A stretch of 64,000 bases of DNA, taken from Paenibacillus chibensis (lineage in GTDB: Bacteria; Bacillota; Bacilli; Paenibacillales; Paenibacillaceae). Location: the NCBI RefSeq assembly GCF_004001045.1, contig NZ_BIMK01000007.1, positions 1-64,000 of the forward strand, given 5' to 3'. The notes beneath the pieces were generated by a model. The model did not search any database and had not been told where the DNA came from. It saw nothing but the letters and a program-made list of their open reading frames with translations. Made by a program: the position numbers and the translations under genes. Shown in pieces: positions 34,312 to 42,321 of this stretch (position 1 is its first letter; each line of letters begins with the position of its first letter).

Positions 34312-34839
34312 TTACCACCCCATTCGATCCCGTAATGAAGTTATTTGGGCTATATGATGTTCTGCATGCCAGGAAAACCTTTGTACAGCTTCATTTAAGG
34401 TCATATCACCGTATGTTGGACTCCTAACCACTCTTTTAAATTCCGAAGGCTTTAATCGGTTTAATAGTATGACAAACCTGCTATGAAGGGCTTCCAAAAG
34501 CAAAATAGATGTTTCGATAGGTGTATCCTTATAATCGTCCAACTCTGCCAACAATTCTTCCCGAAATGTTCCAGCAATAGGATGTTCCTCGGTTAAACCA
34601 CGTTTAAAACGAATATAGGCATTCATCTCTGCATCGGCTAAATGATGTATTACTTGTTGCAGAGTCCATCCTCCTTGACGGTAAGGCGTATTCAGTTGTT
34701 CTAACCCCAAACCCTCAACCGCTTTGCGAAGTTTATCAGTCAGCCCAACTATTGATTCAATGAATTGTTTACGTTGCTCTTCGGTAGGTTCCTTCACCGC
34801 TGTGAACGAGCCAATCGGATAACGCAATGTATCCATCAT
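34312..34839 (-). CDS. DinB/YfiT-like metal-dependent enzyme (bacillithiol transferase-like)
   Basis: 175 residues. LRYPIGSFTAVKEPTEEQRK at the N terminus, VIHHLADAEMNAYIRFK near residue 63 and the paired histidines in FSWHAEHHIAQIT near residue 155 give the three-His metal site of the YfiT/BstA branch of the DinB superfamily. These act as thiol-S-transferases or putative hydrolases. GGAGGG lies 6 bases before the ATG. It is a chromosomal-type gene, unlike its phage neighbours in composition, so probably acquired cargo. Confidence 0.85.
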   Translation of the reverse strand: MMDTLRYPIGSFTAVKEPTEEQRKQFIESIVGLTDKLRKAVEGLGLEQLNTPYRQGGWTLQQVIHHLADAEMNAYIRFKRGLTEEHPIAGTFREELLAELDDYKDTPIETSILLLEALHSRFVILLNRLKPSEFKRVVRSPTYGDMTLNEAVQRFSWHAEHHIAQITSLRDRMGW

Positions 34840-35330
34840 ATCTTTCCCTCCATTCGTCCTATTATAAACAAAAGATCTACAGTTCCTAATGCAGAATCTT
34901 TACCTGTATTTTAACATCATAGGTTGAAGAAAGCTGCCTGTTAGCGTAACGATCGATCCTCGATAAATGCTTTTTTCCTAAGTCCGGAAAATAAAAGAAA
35001 TCTATAAATTAGTTGTGTTTAATTATGTAGAGTCCTTTATCTTATTAATTTCTCTCAACCAAAGTCTTGATAATGTTAAGTCTAATACTATATTTTCACT
35101 GAACAATTTAATTAACACATAACTCTCGTTGAACAGAAAAATTTGGAGGCTTTAACTCGCATGTTGTGGCTTGGGTCTACTTAGTCCAATGAATTTTAAA
35201 AAACTGTACAAAATAGCTGCTCACTCCGGATATTTTGTACAGTATGATATTTATGTGCAAATTTAATTTATGCTAATTATGCATGGTACAAAAGGATTGG
35301 GATTGTGTTTTTAATAATGTACACGTTGAT
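34840..35330. other. AT-rich gap without genes
   Basis: About 490 bases with no supported gene. It contains the long inverted repeat at 35203-35243 and otherwise looks like decayed or acquired DNA between the YfiT-like gene and the ligase remnant. Confidence 0.5.
35203..35243. repeat. 13-bp perfect inverted repeat
   Basis: ACTGTACAAAATA (35203-35215) and TATTTTGTACAGT (35231-35243) with a 15-base GC-richer loop. There is no following T-run, so it is more like an operator, a small mobile-element end or a stem-loop than a terminator. Confidence 0.6.
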
Positions 35331-35417
35331 TTATAGAGATACCTGCAGTTCGTAGATATGGCGCGGATCTGAGAACGGACCAGCCGCGGTTTCGAGTAAC
35401 ATCGGACTAATAAACAT
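35331..35417 (-). pseudogene. N-terminal fragment of an ATP-dependent DNA ligase
   Basis: 28 codons after a good AGAGGTG ribosome site: MFISPMLLETAAGPFSDPRH then IYELQ. The first residues match the start of phage/bacterial ATP-dependent DNA ligases, which read MFISPMLLE and continue with a FEPKxDGxR-type active-site lysine. Here the frame stops just where that motif should begin. A TATAAT box (35437-35442) still precedes it. This marks one edge of the acquired AT-rich block. Confidence 0.55.
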
Positions 35418-35512
35418 CGTAAACACCTCTACGCTAATTATAGCGTTGAGTGAACGTTAAATGAGGCGGTAAGTGTTGGTAGTAAACACGTACAAATACA
35501 CGTGCAAATTCC

Positions 35513-35541
35513 TTGACACGTATTTAAATACGTGTTATTAT
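35513..35541 (+). promoter_or_regulatory. hicAB promoter with operator palindrome in the spacer
   Basis: TTGACA (35513-35518), 17-base spacer, TATTAT (35536-35541). The spacer and the end of the -35 box form a perfect 20-bp palindrome centred between ACACGTATTT and AAATACGTGT (35516-35535). A diverged copy (CACGTA-CAAA-TACACGTG) lies just upstream at 35487-35504. Binding by the HicB antitoxin would block RNA polymerase completely. Confidence 0.85.
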
Positions 35542-35564
35542 AAATACATAAGGATGGTGATGCG

Positions 35565-35756
35565 ATGAAAGGTTACTCTTCGAGGGAAATAATTAAGTTA
35601 ATAGAAGCCGACGGTTGGTACTACATAAGAGCAACAGGCGACCACTACCAATACAAACACCCAACTAAGCCCGGCAAAGTTACAATCCCTCACCCCAACA
35701 AAGATTTACCTAAGAAAACCATAGTAAGTATTCTCAAGCAGGCGGGGCTGAAATAA
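35565..35756 (+). CDS. hicA: HicA-family mRNA interferase toxin
   Basis: 63 residues with the small dsRBD-like HicA fold: YSSREIIKLIEADGWYYIRA, GDHYQYKHPTKPGKVTIPHP and the final KKTIVSILKQAGLK. The histidine in GDHYQY is the expected catalytic residue. The toxin cleaves mRNA and is neutralised by HicB. Toxin first, antitoxin second is the usual order. The ribosome site AAGGATGGTGA precedes the ATG. Confidence 0.95.
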   Translation: MKGYSSREIIKLIEADGWYYIRATGDHYQYKHPTKPGKVTIPHPNKDLPKKTIVSILKQAGLK

Positions 35757-35785
35757 GCCCCTCTGCAAAGGAGGTTAATTAATAG

Positions 35786-36214
35786 ATGAGTATCAAGATT
35801 ACGAAGGACCGATACGTCTTCCCCGCAGTATTCGATTACGCAGACGACGGCATCTCCGTTGAGTTTCCCGATCTTTCCGGAGCGTTGACAAGTGGCAACT
35901 CCGACGAAGAAGCGTTATACATGGCGAAGGACTGTCTAGCGCTACACCTCTACGGAATGGAAGAAGACGGCGATGATATCCCGGAGCCTACGCGCGTGCC
36001 TGATGTCGCGGTTGAACCGAACCAGACCGTTGTATTAATCGACGTATGGATGCCGCCATTCCGCGATAAGATGGCCGATCGCGCGGTGAAAAAGACTCTG
36101 ACCATTCCGAAGTGGCTCGACGACTTGGCCGCGGAACATAAAGTGAATTACTCCCACGTGCTGCAGGACGCTTTAAAAACGTATCTTGGCGTTACGGATC
36201 GCAATAAATGTTAA
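35786..36214 (+). CDS. hicB: HicB-family antitoxin
   Basis: 142 residues. The N-terminal degenerate RNase-H-like domain has VFPAVFDYADDGISVEFPDL and GNSDEEALYMAKDCLALHLY. The C-terminal DNA-binding part has VKKTLTIPKWLDDLAAEHKV and YSHVLQDALKTYLGV, a ribbon-helix-helix-type segment. It starts 29 bases after hicA with a GGAGG site, and probably binds the palindrome at 35516-35535. The pair may stabilise the prophage or act in defence. Confidence 0.95.
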   Translation: MSIKITKDRYVFPAVFDYADDGISVEFPDLSGALTSGNSDEEALYMAKDCLALHLYGMEEDGDDIPEPTRVPDVAVEPNQTVVLIDVWMPPFRDKMADRAVKKTLTIPKWLDDLAAEHKVNYSHVLQDALKTYLGVTDRNKC

Positions 36215-36217
36215 CAG

Positions 36218-36259
36218 AAAACGCCCACTAAACGGAGAATATCCGCTGGTGGGCGTTTT
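36218..36259. terminator. bidirectional terminator after hicB
   Basis: AAAACGCCCAC (36218-36228) and GTGGGCGTTTT (36249-36259) form an 11-bp stem with T-runs in both directions, separating hicAB from the convergent phage early operon. Confidence 0.9.
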
Positions 36260-36264
36260 TCTTA

Positions 36265-36798
36265 TCAGTAATATTCCGGTACAGCTGCGTAACCAATCTC
36301 GAGAGAATTTACGAACTCATCCGCAAGCGCTCCGCCCGTATCCCGTAAGTTATACGACTCAACCGGTCCCGGCGAAGTATCACGTTTATACTGCGCCTTC
36401 CTTCTCCGATTCTTTGTCTGCGCCAACTTATCGACGAATCGGTGCTCACGCGCTGTCCTATGGCGGCGCTCTGGCTTAGCGCGGTTAACGCCGTCCAGGT
36501 CGTACGATTCCGCAAGATCGAGCGAATATTCATTGTCCCGGCGCCGTTCCTCTTGCCGCTCGCTCATAATCGGATATTCCTCAAGCGTCATTTTGTCCGG
36601 ACGTGAATCCGTCAACTCCTCGCGCAATATATAATCGGTCAGACGCTCAAGCTGCGCGGCATCGGGCGTCGTCCCATGCGCATCGATATATCGGTCGGTC
36701 AGCGCCTTCACGGCCGCCATACGCTCCGTTCTGTCTTCAATATTGGCCGCGATTAACTCGTCCACTTGCGTGATAAATTCTGCTTTATAATCGTTCAA
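36265..36798 (-). CDS. phage hypothetical protein, 177 aa
   Basis: A charged, largely helical protein (LNDYKAEFITQVDELIAANI, then EYSLDLAESYDLDGVNRAKP, then FVDKLAQTKNRRRKAQYKRD). The start is the TTG at 36798, 9 bases after GGAGG; the longer frame overlaps the sigma-like gene. It is the last gene of the leftward early operon before hicAB. The family was not recognised. Confidence 0.55.
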   Translation of the reverse strand: MNDYKAEFITQVDELIAANIEDRTERMAAVKALTDRYIDAHGTTPDAAQLERLTDYILREELTDSRPDKMTLEEYPIMSERQEERRRDNEYSLDLAESYDLDGVNRAKPERRHRTAREHRFVDKLAQTKNRRRKAQYKRDTSPGPVESYNLRDTGGALADEFVNSLEIGYAAVPEYY

Positions 36799-36799
36799 A

Positions 36800-37198
36800 T
36801 TACGCAGCCTCCATTTCGTTGTCTTCCGTATATTCGACCGTGATTTCCCCGTACTCCCACCGTGCGTATACGCTGGCAATCGCTTCTGCCGCCCGATCAA
36901 TCGCTGCCGCCACGTTCTGCTGAGCGACGCCCATAATGCCAGCCGCCACCTTCTGCGTCAGATCCCGTCCGTAAACCCACGCGATTGCTTCCGCCTGGCG
37001 TTCCGTAAGGCCGGCCGACTCGATTGCGCTGTGCAGGTCGATAATGATGTCGCATGCCGCGGTATCCCCGGAATATCTGCGCTCGGCGATGCGGTGGCGA
37101 TCGCGGAGTAGCGCCTTGACGCCGGCCGAATCGTTGAGACAATATTTAACTTCGTAGGCTCGCGCCTGTTTCTGCGTATCCACTTTGACTGCGCCCAT
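36800..37198 (-). CDS. sigma-70 region 4-like regulator
   Basis: 132 residues. LTERQAEAIAWVYGRDLTQK then VAAGIMGVAQQNVAAAIDRA is a region-4 helix-turn-helix of sigma factors or ArpU-like late regulators. The acidic C terminus (GEITVEYTEDNEMEAA) is unlike a normal sigma. It lacks region 2, so it probably recruits host polymerase to phage promoters rather than replacing sigma. The ATG follows the previous stop directly. Confidence 0.7.
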   Translation of the reverse strand: MGAVKVDTQKQARAYEVKYCLNDSAGVKALLRDRHRIAERRYSGDTAACDIIIDLHSAIESAGLTERQAEAIAWVYGRDLTQKVAAGIMGVAQQNVAAAIDRAAEAIASVYARWEYGEITVEYTEDNEMEAA

Positions 37199-38359
37199 TT
37201 ATGCGGCCTCCTTCGGTTTCTTCCGTTTATCTACGCCGACACCATCGAATACGCACGGCTTCCACTCGATAATCTCTTCCAAGCGCTCAAGCACGGCCTC
37301 TTCCGTCTTTTCCGATATGATTCCGAAGCTGCTGAGCTCGTCCATTAACTCTGCGCGCTGCTCCTCCGGCATTTCCGCGATGAGTGCCTTCGCAAAGCCG
37401 AATTGGAACAGCATCGACCGATATGTTTTCGGAAACACTTCGCGAAGGTAGCGCAAGTATCCGCGTTTAATCGGTATTGGGCACGCCTGGCAGCCGGTCC
37501 GCGGCATGAATACGTTGTATCCTTCGGCAACCAAACGCTCGGCCGTTACGCGGTCTACGATCGCAGTCGGCCCCTCGTATCTGTCGTCAATCACCGCGTT
37601 CATGTCGTAAATTTCGCTGTATGGAATGGCGTGCTTACGTACGTATTCCCATACGTCCTCTTGCCAGTTGTTTCCGTAGTTGAACGAGTCGGTTAGCGCC
37701 GTCCACCATTGAATCGGGCGGCACACCCACGTTTTCCACGTATGCGAGGAGTAAAAGAAGTCTCCGTCGCGGCGTCCGGCCATCCAGCGTTGGCGTGATT
37801 CGCCTGACCGCACGCCGTTAAACATGATGTGCCATCCGTTTTCCTTAATCGCCTTCTGCATCGGCTTATGCTTGAGCGCGCCGCAGCATTTCTCAACGAC
37901 GGGCTCCTTCGCTCCCTTTTCGCCTCTGCGATCGCCTTTGCGCTTAAACAACGTGTCGACGCCGTTTTCCTCATATATTTTCTTGAGCGTTGTTTCCGGA
38001 CGGGCTTCAATGAGGCTAAGCGCCCACTCCTGCGTCATCTTCTTCGCATATTGGCGTGTCTGCGGGTATTCGTTAAGTGTGTTATTCCAGACGGTGTCGA
38101 ACGAGATGCCGAGTTCGGCCGCCACGGTCCGGACGAGATGAAGCGTGATAATTGAATCGATCCCGAACGAGCACGATACGACTACCTTCAGCGCATCTCC
38201 GTATTCCGCGATTCCTTTGCGGAGAACAGTACGGACAAGATCGAGCGACCGCGCCTCTTTCTCATCGAGAGCGGCCGTTTTGTGCCAGTCTTCGGCAGCT
38301 ACAATCGTGTCCTTTACCAAACGCGTCTTTTGCGTCGTTAACATAGCGTATTCTTCCAT
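37199..38359 (-). CDS. APS/PAPS reductase-like protein
   Basis: 386 residues. The ATP-pyrophosphatase-type P-loop is VVVSCSFGIDSIITLHL (SGGxDS-like, residues about 61-77). It is followed by VEKCCGALKHKPMQKAIKEN, FNGVRSGESRQRW and RTGCQACPIPIKRGYL. The CC...CxxC cysteine set matches the iron-sulfur site of assimilatory APS reductases. The ECGIH catalytic tail is absent, so it may transfer or activate sulfur or act on DNA bases, like DndC, rather than reduce sulfate. It overlaps dcm by one base, implying joint function in modification. Confidence 0.75.
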   Translation of the reverse strand: MEEYAMLTTQKTRLVKDTIVAAEDWHKTAALDEKEARSLDLVRTVLRKGIAEYGDALKVVVSCSFGIDSIITLHLVRTVAAELGISFDTVWNNTLNEYPQTRQYAKKMTQEWALSLIEARPETTLKKIYEENGVDTLFKRKGDRRGEKGAKEPVVEKCCGALKHKPMQKAIKENGWHIMFNGVRSGESRQRWMAGRRDGDFFYSSHTWKTWVCRPIQWWTALTDSFNYGNNWQEDVWEYVRKHAIPYSEIYDMNAVIDDRYEGPTAIVDRVTAERLVAEGYNVFMPRTGCQACPIPIKRGYLRYLREVFPKTYRSMLFQFGFAKALIAEMPEEQRAELMDELSSFGIISEKTEEAVLERLEEIIEWKPCVFDGVGVDKRKKPKEAA

Positions 38360-39702
38360 CAAGCCGCCTCCTTTTCGGGAGTCAAGCGATTGCCTGTTTC
38401 GCTCAACTCCGCTAATCTTGGGATTAATCGTTCGCCTAACGCATGGATGACGTTAACCGTAACAGCATTTCCCGCCTGTTTATAACGCTGACTGTCGCTA
38501 ACTCCTGCGGCTGCTACTGCGTCATGTTGCGCATCGGTAAAGCCCTGAAGGCGCCAGCACTCACGCGGAGTTAGCTTACGGATGCGGTAGCGAGGGTATC
38601 GGCCGATTGCGACTCCGTGCTTGTCCTGCGCGGTTAGGGTAAACGATTCCTCACCGTCTTCTTTAAATCGACGACCGTTCTGGCGCTTCTCCGGGCGTTC
38701 TGGCGTAAGGACAGCGCGGACTTCCTCCGTAACAACCTGCGGAACTTTATCGAGTCTGGCGGCCTGCAGCGTTCCAGTTTCGTCGTATTTGACCGTCGTC
38801 GTCCAACTTGTAGTCTTTTGAAATACCGTATAAGGTTCCGCAATCTTAGGCGTTGTGTTGCCGCTCGATCCAGTCGGGATTGTCGGCGCAACGCCTGTCG
38901 GCGTAGAAACGCGCCTACAAATGTCATGGCCGTTAATTCCATCAACGTAACCGACCATTCCGCAGTCATCTGACTCGGCGATCTGTCCACGTTCTTCGAG
39001 CTGCGCAATCAGTTTCGCCGTCTTTTCCTCGCTCAGATAATATTTCTCGCCAACTTGCGCCTCTAACACGTCTCTTAATCGCGCAGTCACTTCGTTATTC
39101 TCCGGCCAATCGAAGTTAAACGTCCGCACACCCAGCGCTTGCGCCCTGCGTTTAGCCTTTGCGCCTACATCGTTCCCACTCACGTTCCAATCCTCGTGTT
39201 CCGCGTCCCTATCGCATACAACGAATATCCGTTCCCGATTCTGTGGTACGCCGTAATGCTTCGAATTGACGATACGGAAATCAATCGCGTAGCCGATATC
39301 GTTTAGGACTGCGCACATCGTTTCGAACGTCTTACCACCATCGTGGGAGAGTAACCCTTTAACGTTCTCAAGTAGCATCAAACGCGGCCGTTTCGTCTTG
39401 GCTATACGCGCAATCTCGAAGAATAACGTACCTCGCGCCTCTTCGAATCCTTTGCGCTGTCCAGCGACCGAGAACGCCTGGCACGGAAATCCGCCAACCA
39501 ACACGTCATGATCCGGTATATCCTGCGCATCAATCTTCGTAATGTCTCCGTGAAGCTCCGCCGCCCCGTTATAAAGCGCCTGGTACGCCTGACTTGCGTA
39601 TTTATCAATTTCAGACGCGAATACACATACGCCGCCTAGCGCATCCAACGCAGACCTGAATCCGCCAATACCTGCGAACAATTCGATATATCTAAGCGTC
39701 AA
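38359..39702 (-). CDS. dcm: DNA (cytosine-5-)-methyltransferase
   Basis: 447 residues with the motifs of C5-MTases in order: FAGIGGFRSAL (I, residues 9-19), the catalytic PCQAFSVAG (IV, 73-81), ENVKG (VI, near 112), QNRERIF (VIII, near 154), a long target-recognition region, and LTPRECWRLQGF with YKQAGNAVTVNV (IX-X). It should methylate cytosines of a specific site to protect phage DNA. No restriction endonuclease gene lies beside it. The start is a TTG after GGAGG. Confidence 0.95.
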   Translation of the reverse strand: MTLRYIELFAGIGGFRSALDALGGVCVFASEIDKYASQAYQALYNGAAELHGDITKIDAQDIPDHDVLVGGFPCQAFSVAGQRKGFEEARGTLFFEIARIAKTKRPRLMLLENVKGLLSHDGGKTFETMCAVLNDIGYAIDFRIVNSKHYGVPQNRERIFVVCDRDAEHEDWNVSGNDVGAKAKRRAQALGVRTFNFDWPENNEVTARLRDVLEAQVGEKYYLSEEKTAKLIAQLEERGQIAESDDCGMVGYVDGINGHDICRRVSTPTGVAPTIPTGSSGNTTPKIAEPYTVFQKTTSWTTTVKYDETGTLQAARLDKVPQVVTEEVRAVLTPERPEKRQNGRRFKEDGEESFTLTAQDKHGVAIGRYPRYRIRKLTPRECWRLQGFTDAQHDAVAAAGVSDSQRYKQAGNAVTVNVIHALGERLIPRLAELSETGNRLTPEKEAA

Positions 39703-39885
39703 TTAACTTCCTCCTCTCGCTTTATTTTCGTTATTCACCGCGTTCCCTTTCGAAAGTCCGACGCGACAGAGAGCCTCGACCGTAGCGTCACGATGGCCGA
39801 TCGCATAGCCGCGTTTGTACCCGGCGGCATATGCGCGCTCTACGGCCTCGGCGATAAGCTTGTCGTAGATTTCGTCGATCCTCAT
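39703..39885 (-). CDS. small hypothetical protein, 60 aa
   Basis: MRIDEIYDKLIAEAVERAYA then AGYKRGYAIGHRDATVEALC, an amphipathic helical peptide with a basic end. It overlaps the kinase gene's stop (ATGA). No family recognised. Confidence 0.55.
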   Translation of the reverse strand: MRIDEIYDKLIAEAVERAYAAGYKRGYAIGHRDATVEALCRVGLSKGNAVNNENKARGGS

Positions 39886-40427
39886 AGGTTCAGGTACGCC
39901 ACAATCTCGTCAATCTGCGCGTACAACTCGTCCAGGGTGCCGCCGTTGTCTACGGTAATGTCCGCCGGGTAATCGTCGAGCGCCGTTTCCGTTCTGTGCA
40001 TGAGGTCCGCGTAACTGAATTTGTCGCCGGATTTAATGGCGCGATCGATGCGTACGGCGTCCGGTGCTGTGACGCGGATGAGTACGTAGCCGGCGGATTG
40101 GAGTGCGGTGTATTCCTGCGGCTGCCTTACGTCGCTGACTACGATCGGTTGATAGCGCGTGTACTCGTTGTGTGAGATGCGCCGGAACATATCGTTTACC
40201 CAAACGTTGGGATCGTGAGTCCGCGCATATTCTCCGAAAGACTGCAGGAGTGCGCGTGGCTTGGCGCCTCCTGCGAATTGTTCCGGGTATAGTCGGCCAC
40301 AGATATCGCGCAATCCGTCTCCGAAGGCGTAGCGCAAGAATCCGTACTCGTCTTCGAGATACTCAGCGATTGTATCCTTGCCTGCGCGAAGCTTCGAAAT
40401 GAGTCCTATGTTAGGTAGCGCCGGCAT
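39882..40427 (-). CDS. deoxynucleoside monophosphate kinase-like protein
   Basis: 181 residues. The P-loop GLISKLRAGKDTIAEYL lies at residues 8-24. IVVSDVRQPQEYTALQSAGY then VLIRVTAPDAVRIDRAIKSG gives the nucleotide-kinase core and lid. A late ITVDNGGTLDELYAQIDEIV is typical of phage dNMP kinases and dephospho-CoA kinase relatives. It fits with ThyX and dUTPase in dNTP supply, possibly for a modified base. Confidence 0.75.
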   Translation of the reverse strand: MPALPNIGLISKLRAGKDTIAEYLEDEYGFLRYAFGDGLRDICGRLYPEQFAGGAKPRALLQSFGEYARTHDPNVWVNDMFRRISHNEYTRYQPIVVSDVRQPQEYTALQSAGYVLIRVTAPDAVRIDRAIKSGDKFSYADLMHRTETALDDYPADITVDNGGTLDELYAQIDEIVAYLNL

Positions 40428-41749
40428 CAGGCGGCCACCTCCTTCCGTGCTGCAGCGTGGTCTTCAGATTCGCTCATACGCGAGTCGTCTATGATGTGTA
40501 CGTCCGGGGTACTCACAATCTGGCAGTATCCACTTTTACTGCGCCGCATGTCTTTGGTATCTACGCCCCGGACCCTCACTTCGCCGTCTTCAGCGCGAAT
40601 CACTTTGCCAATGTCGCCTAAGTCGTAGTAGTGGCATATCCCCTCCGTAAAATTACCGAGGATTTCAACAACGTCACCCACGCGAACCTCCTCCGGATTC
40701 GGCACGCTCAGATATTCCGCGGGCACTTCTAGGCCAAGCGCACGGTGCAGCGCGATAGATTTGCCGAGGTGAGCGTTGAATACGTCGTTTGGTGCGCACT
40801 TGGCTATTCCGCGATAGCTTACTATCTTAGTTCCGTACAGACGCAACACGCATGCCACCGTACGTTTGTCTCGATTTACGACGAACTCCGCAGAGTAAAG
40901 CGCAATGCCTCTCGCATATACGACGTCTCCGTTTCCGCACCAGTGCGTTTTACTCAGTGCCTTAACGTCAGCCTTCGCACGCTCAACGATTTCGTCGCGG
41001 ATCTGCTGCGGAGACTTCGGCGCGGTTACGACTTTACTCGCAGCCTCCACGTCATCTTCGCTAAACGACAACTCCGCAGGATTACCGGCCTCGATTACCG
41101 CTTGCACCTGCGCAGCCATCTCGTTAACTTGCGCCTCCAATCCGGACACTCGCGCAGCCAATGCGGCGATGTTCTCCGCGGCTTGTTCAGGCGCAGGTCG
41201 CGACGACAGGAGCGTTGGGCGTGCGGAGAGTTCCGGTGCGGTTTCATATGCGCCTCTGACCGGTTCGAGTACGCGGTAAGCGAATTCTGCAACCGACCAC
41301 TTCCCGTCACCGTTAACGATTTTATTCACGTTAAAGTCGAACCAATCCTCGCCGCCTAACGAAGTCGCGATGTCACCAACTCGAAAAAATTCTCCACCAC
41401 CACTACCGGAACCGGTCGCCGTCGATGCGATAATCACGCGCTCCCCCACCGCAGCCTTCCGATCGACCATGCGATATCTGGCGCCGTCGATGACGAGAAT
41501 TTCCGTGGGTTCGAGGGCTACGTACTCGCCTGCTGGTCCGGTTCCCCACCCGTCATGCAAGAAGCCTATGCCATTTTCGTGAATTTCCGCGACTTTCGGA
41601 ACGGTATAGACTTCCCCGGCCTTTAGTTTTATGCCGCTTTTCGTCATCTTCACACGTTCTCCCACGCTCGCCTTCCGCTTAACCTCGCGATACTCACGCA
41701 TGACACCGCCGAGTGATTCGTCCTTTAACAACGTAATGTTTTCGCTCAT
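40427..41749 (-). CDS. modular SH3-like repeat protein A, 440 aa
   Basis: It has two N-terminal SH3/KOW-like modules, REYREVKRKASVGERVKMTK (about 18-80) and ARYRMVDRKAAVGERVIIAS (about 87-165). A coiled coil (ALAARVSGLEAQVNEMAAQV) and a second shared domain follow (NRDKRTVACVLRLYGTKI, then GIAKCAPNDVFNAHLGKSIA, then LGLEVPAEYL). One more small barrel (VRVGDVVEILGNFTEGICHY) comes near the end. Two paralogues at 44923 and 50677 share these parts. The function is unknown; scaffold, nucleic-acid binding or anti-host roles are possible. Confidence 0.6.
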   Translation of the reverse strand: MSENITLLKDESLGGVMREYREVKRKASVGERVKMTKSGIKLKAGEVYTVPKVAEIHENGIGFLHDGWGTGPAGEYVALEPTEILVIDGARYRMVDRKAAVGERVIIASTATGSGSGGGEFFRVGDIATSLGGEDWFDFNVNKIVNGDGKWSVAEFAYRVLEPVRGAYETAPELSARPTLLSSRPAPEQAAENIAALAARVSGLEAQVNEMAAQVQAVIEAGNPAELSFSEDDVEAASKVVTAPKSPQQIRDEIVERAKADVKALSKTHWCGNGDVVYARGIALYSAEFVVNRDKRTVACVLRLYGTKIVSYRGIAKCAPNDVFNAHLGKSIALHRALGLEVPAEYLSVPNPEEVRVGDVVEILGNFTEGICHYYDLGDIGKVIRAEDGEVRVRGVDTKDMRRSKSGYCQIVSTPDVHIIDDSRMSESEDHAAARKEVAA

Positions 41750-41761
41750 ATAATCCGCTCC

Positions 41762-42235
41762 CTATTCGGCCTCCGCGGCCTTTGATATTTTCACGCTTAC
41801 CGTCTGCCTTCCGAAATCCCATGCGTCAGCCTCATTCGCCATCAGCACGTCAATCTTGCGGCCCTTAATGGCGCCGCCAGTATCTTCCGCGATCGCTTCG
41901 ATTTCACTTCCGTCAGCCAGGCGGATTGTTAGCGATGTGCCCAGCGGAATCACTGCCGGATCGACTGCAACGACCACGCGTCCGTGATAATAACGCGTGT
42001 GCCTTACGTCGATTTCCGTAAAAGTGAAGCCGCTGCATCCCGTATCGCATAGCGCGACATACGCCGTCGCCTCGAATGTACGCCATTCTTGCGGAGGAGA
42101 TTTCCGGTGATTGTCCGAGGAGGTTCGGTGATTGCCTGTTTCACCGGAGCTCCCTGTTTCATCGGATGATTCCGTTTTAACTGGCGCCTCGACTGCGTTA
42201 GAAGTTGGCGCTTCTTTCTCGTAGTTTGGCGGCAC
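41762..42235 (-). CDS. 3D-domain protein (MltA-like barrel)
   Basis: 157 residues from the GTG at 42235. A Ser/Thr/Glu-rich linker precedes the 3D domain: FEATAYVALCDTGCSGFTFT, VAVDPAVIPLGTSLTIRL and AIAEDTGGAIKGRKIDVLMA, holding the three conserved aspartates. Such domains occur in peptidoglycan lytic transglycosylases and resuscitation factors. In-frame codons back to an ATC at 42310 encode a hydrophobic signal-anchor-like segment (LIGAIIALTIALNVI), and AGGAGG lies 7 bases before that ATC. Translation may therefore begin there with an atypical start. Confidence 0.75.
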   Translation of the reverse strand: MPPNYEKEAPTSNAVEAPVKTESSDETGSSGETGNHRTSSDNHRKSPPQEWRTFEATAYVALCDTGCSGFTFTEIDVRHTRYYHGRVVVAVDPAVIPLGTSLTIRLADGSEIEAIAEDTGGAIKGRKIDVLMANEADAWDFGRQTVSVKISKAAEAE

Positions 42236-42321
42236 ACCTTGCGGTACACTTTCGTTGATTACGTTTAGTGCGATAGTTAACGCGATGATGGCTCCGATTA
42301 GTTGTCGGATTGGATCGCCTC

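Noticed and set aside
35203-35243. transposon terminal inverted repeats
   Set aside because: The arms are only 15 bp apart, with no transposase gene or target duplication; scored as an operator-like or stem-loop repeat.
36221-36256. possible CRISPR-like repeat in GCCCAC...GTGGGC sequence
   Set aside because: A single inverted repeat with T-runs, not a repeated array. No CRISPR array or cas operon was seen; the Cas4-like gene is a phage nuclease.
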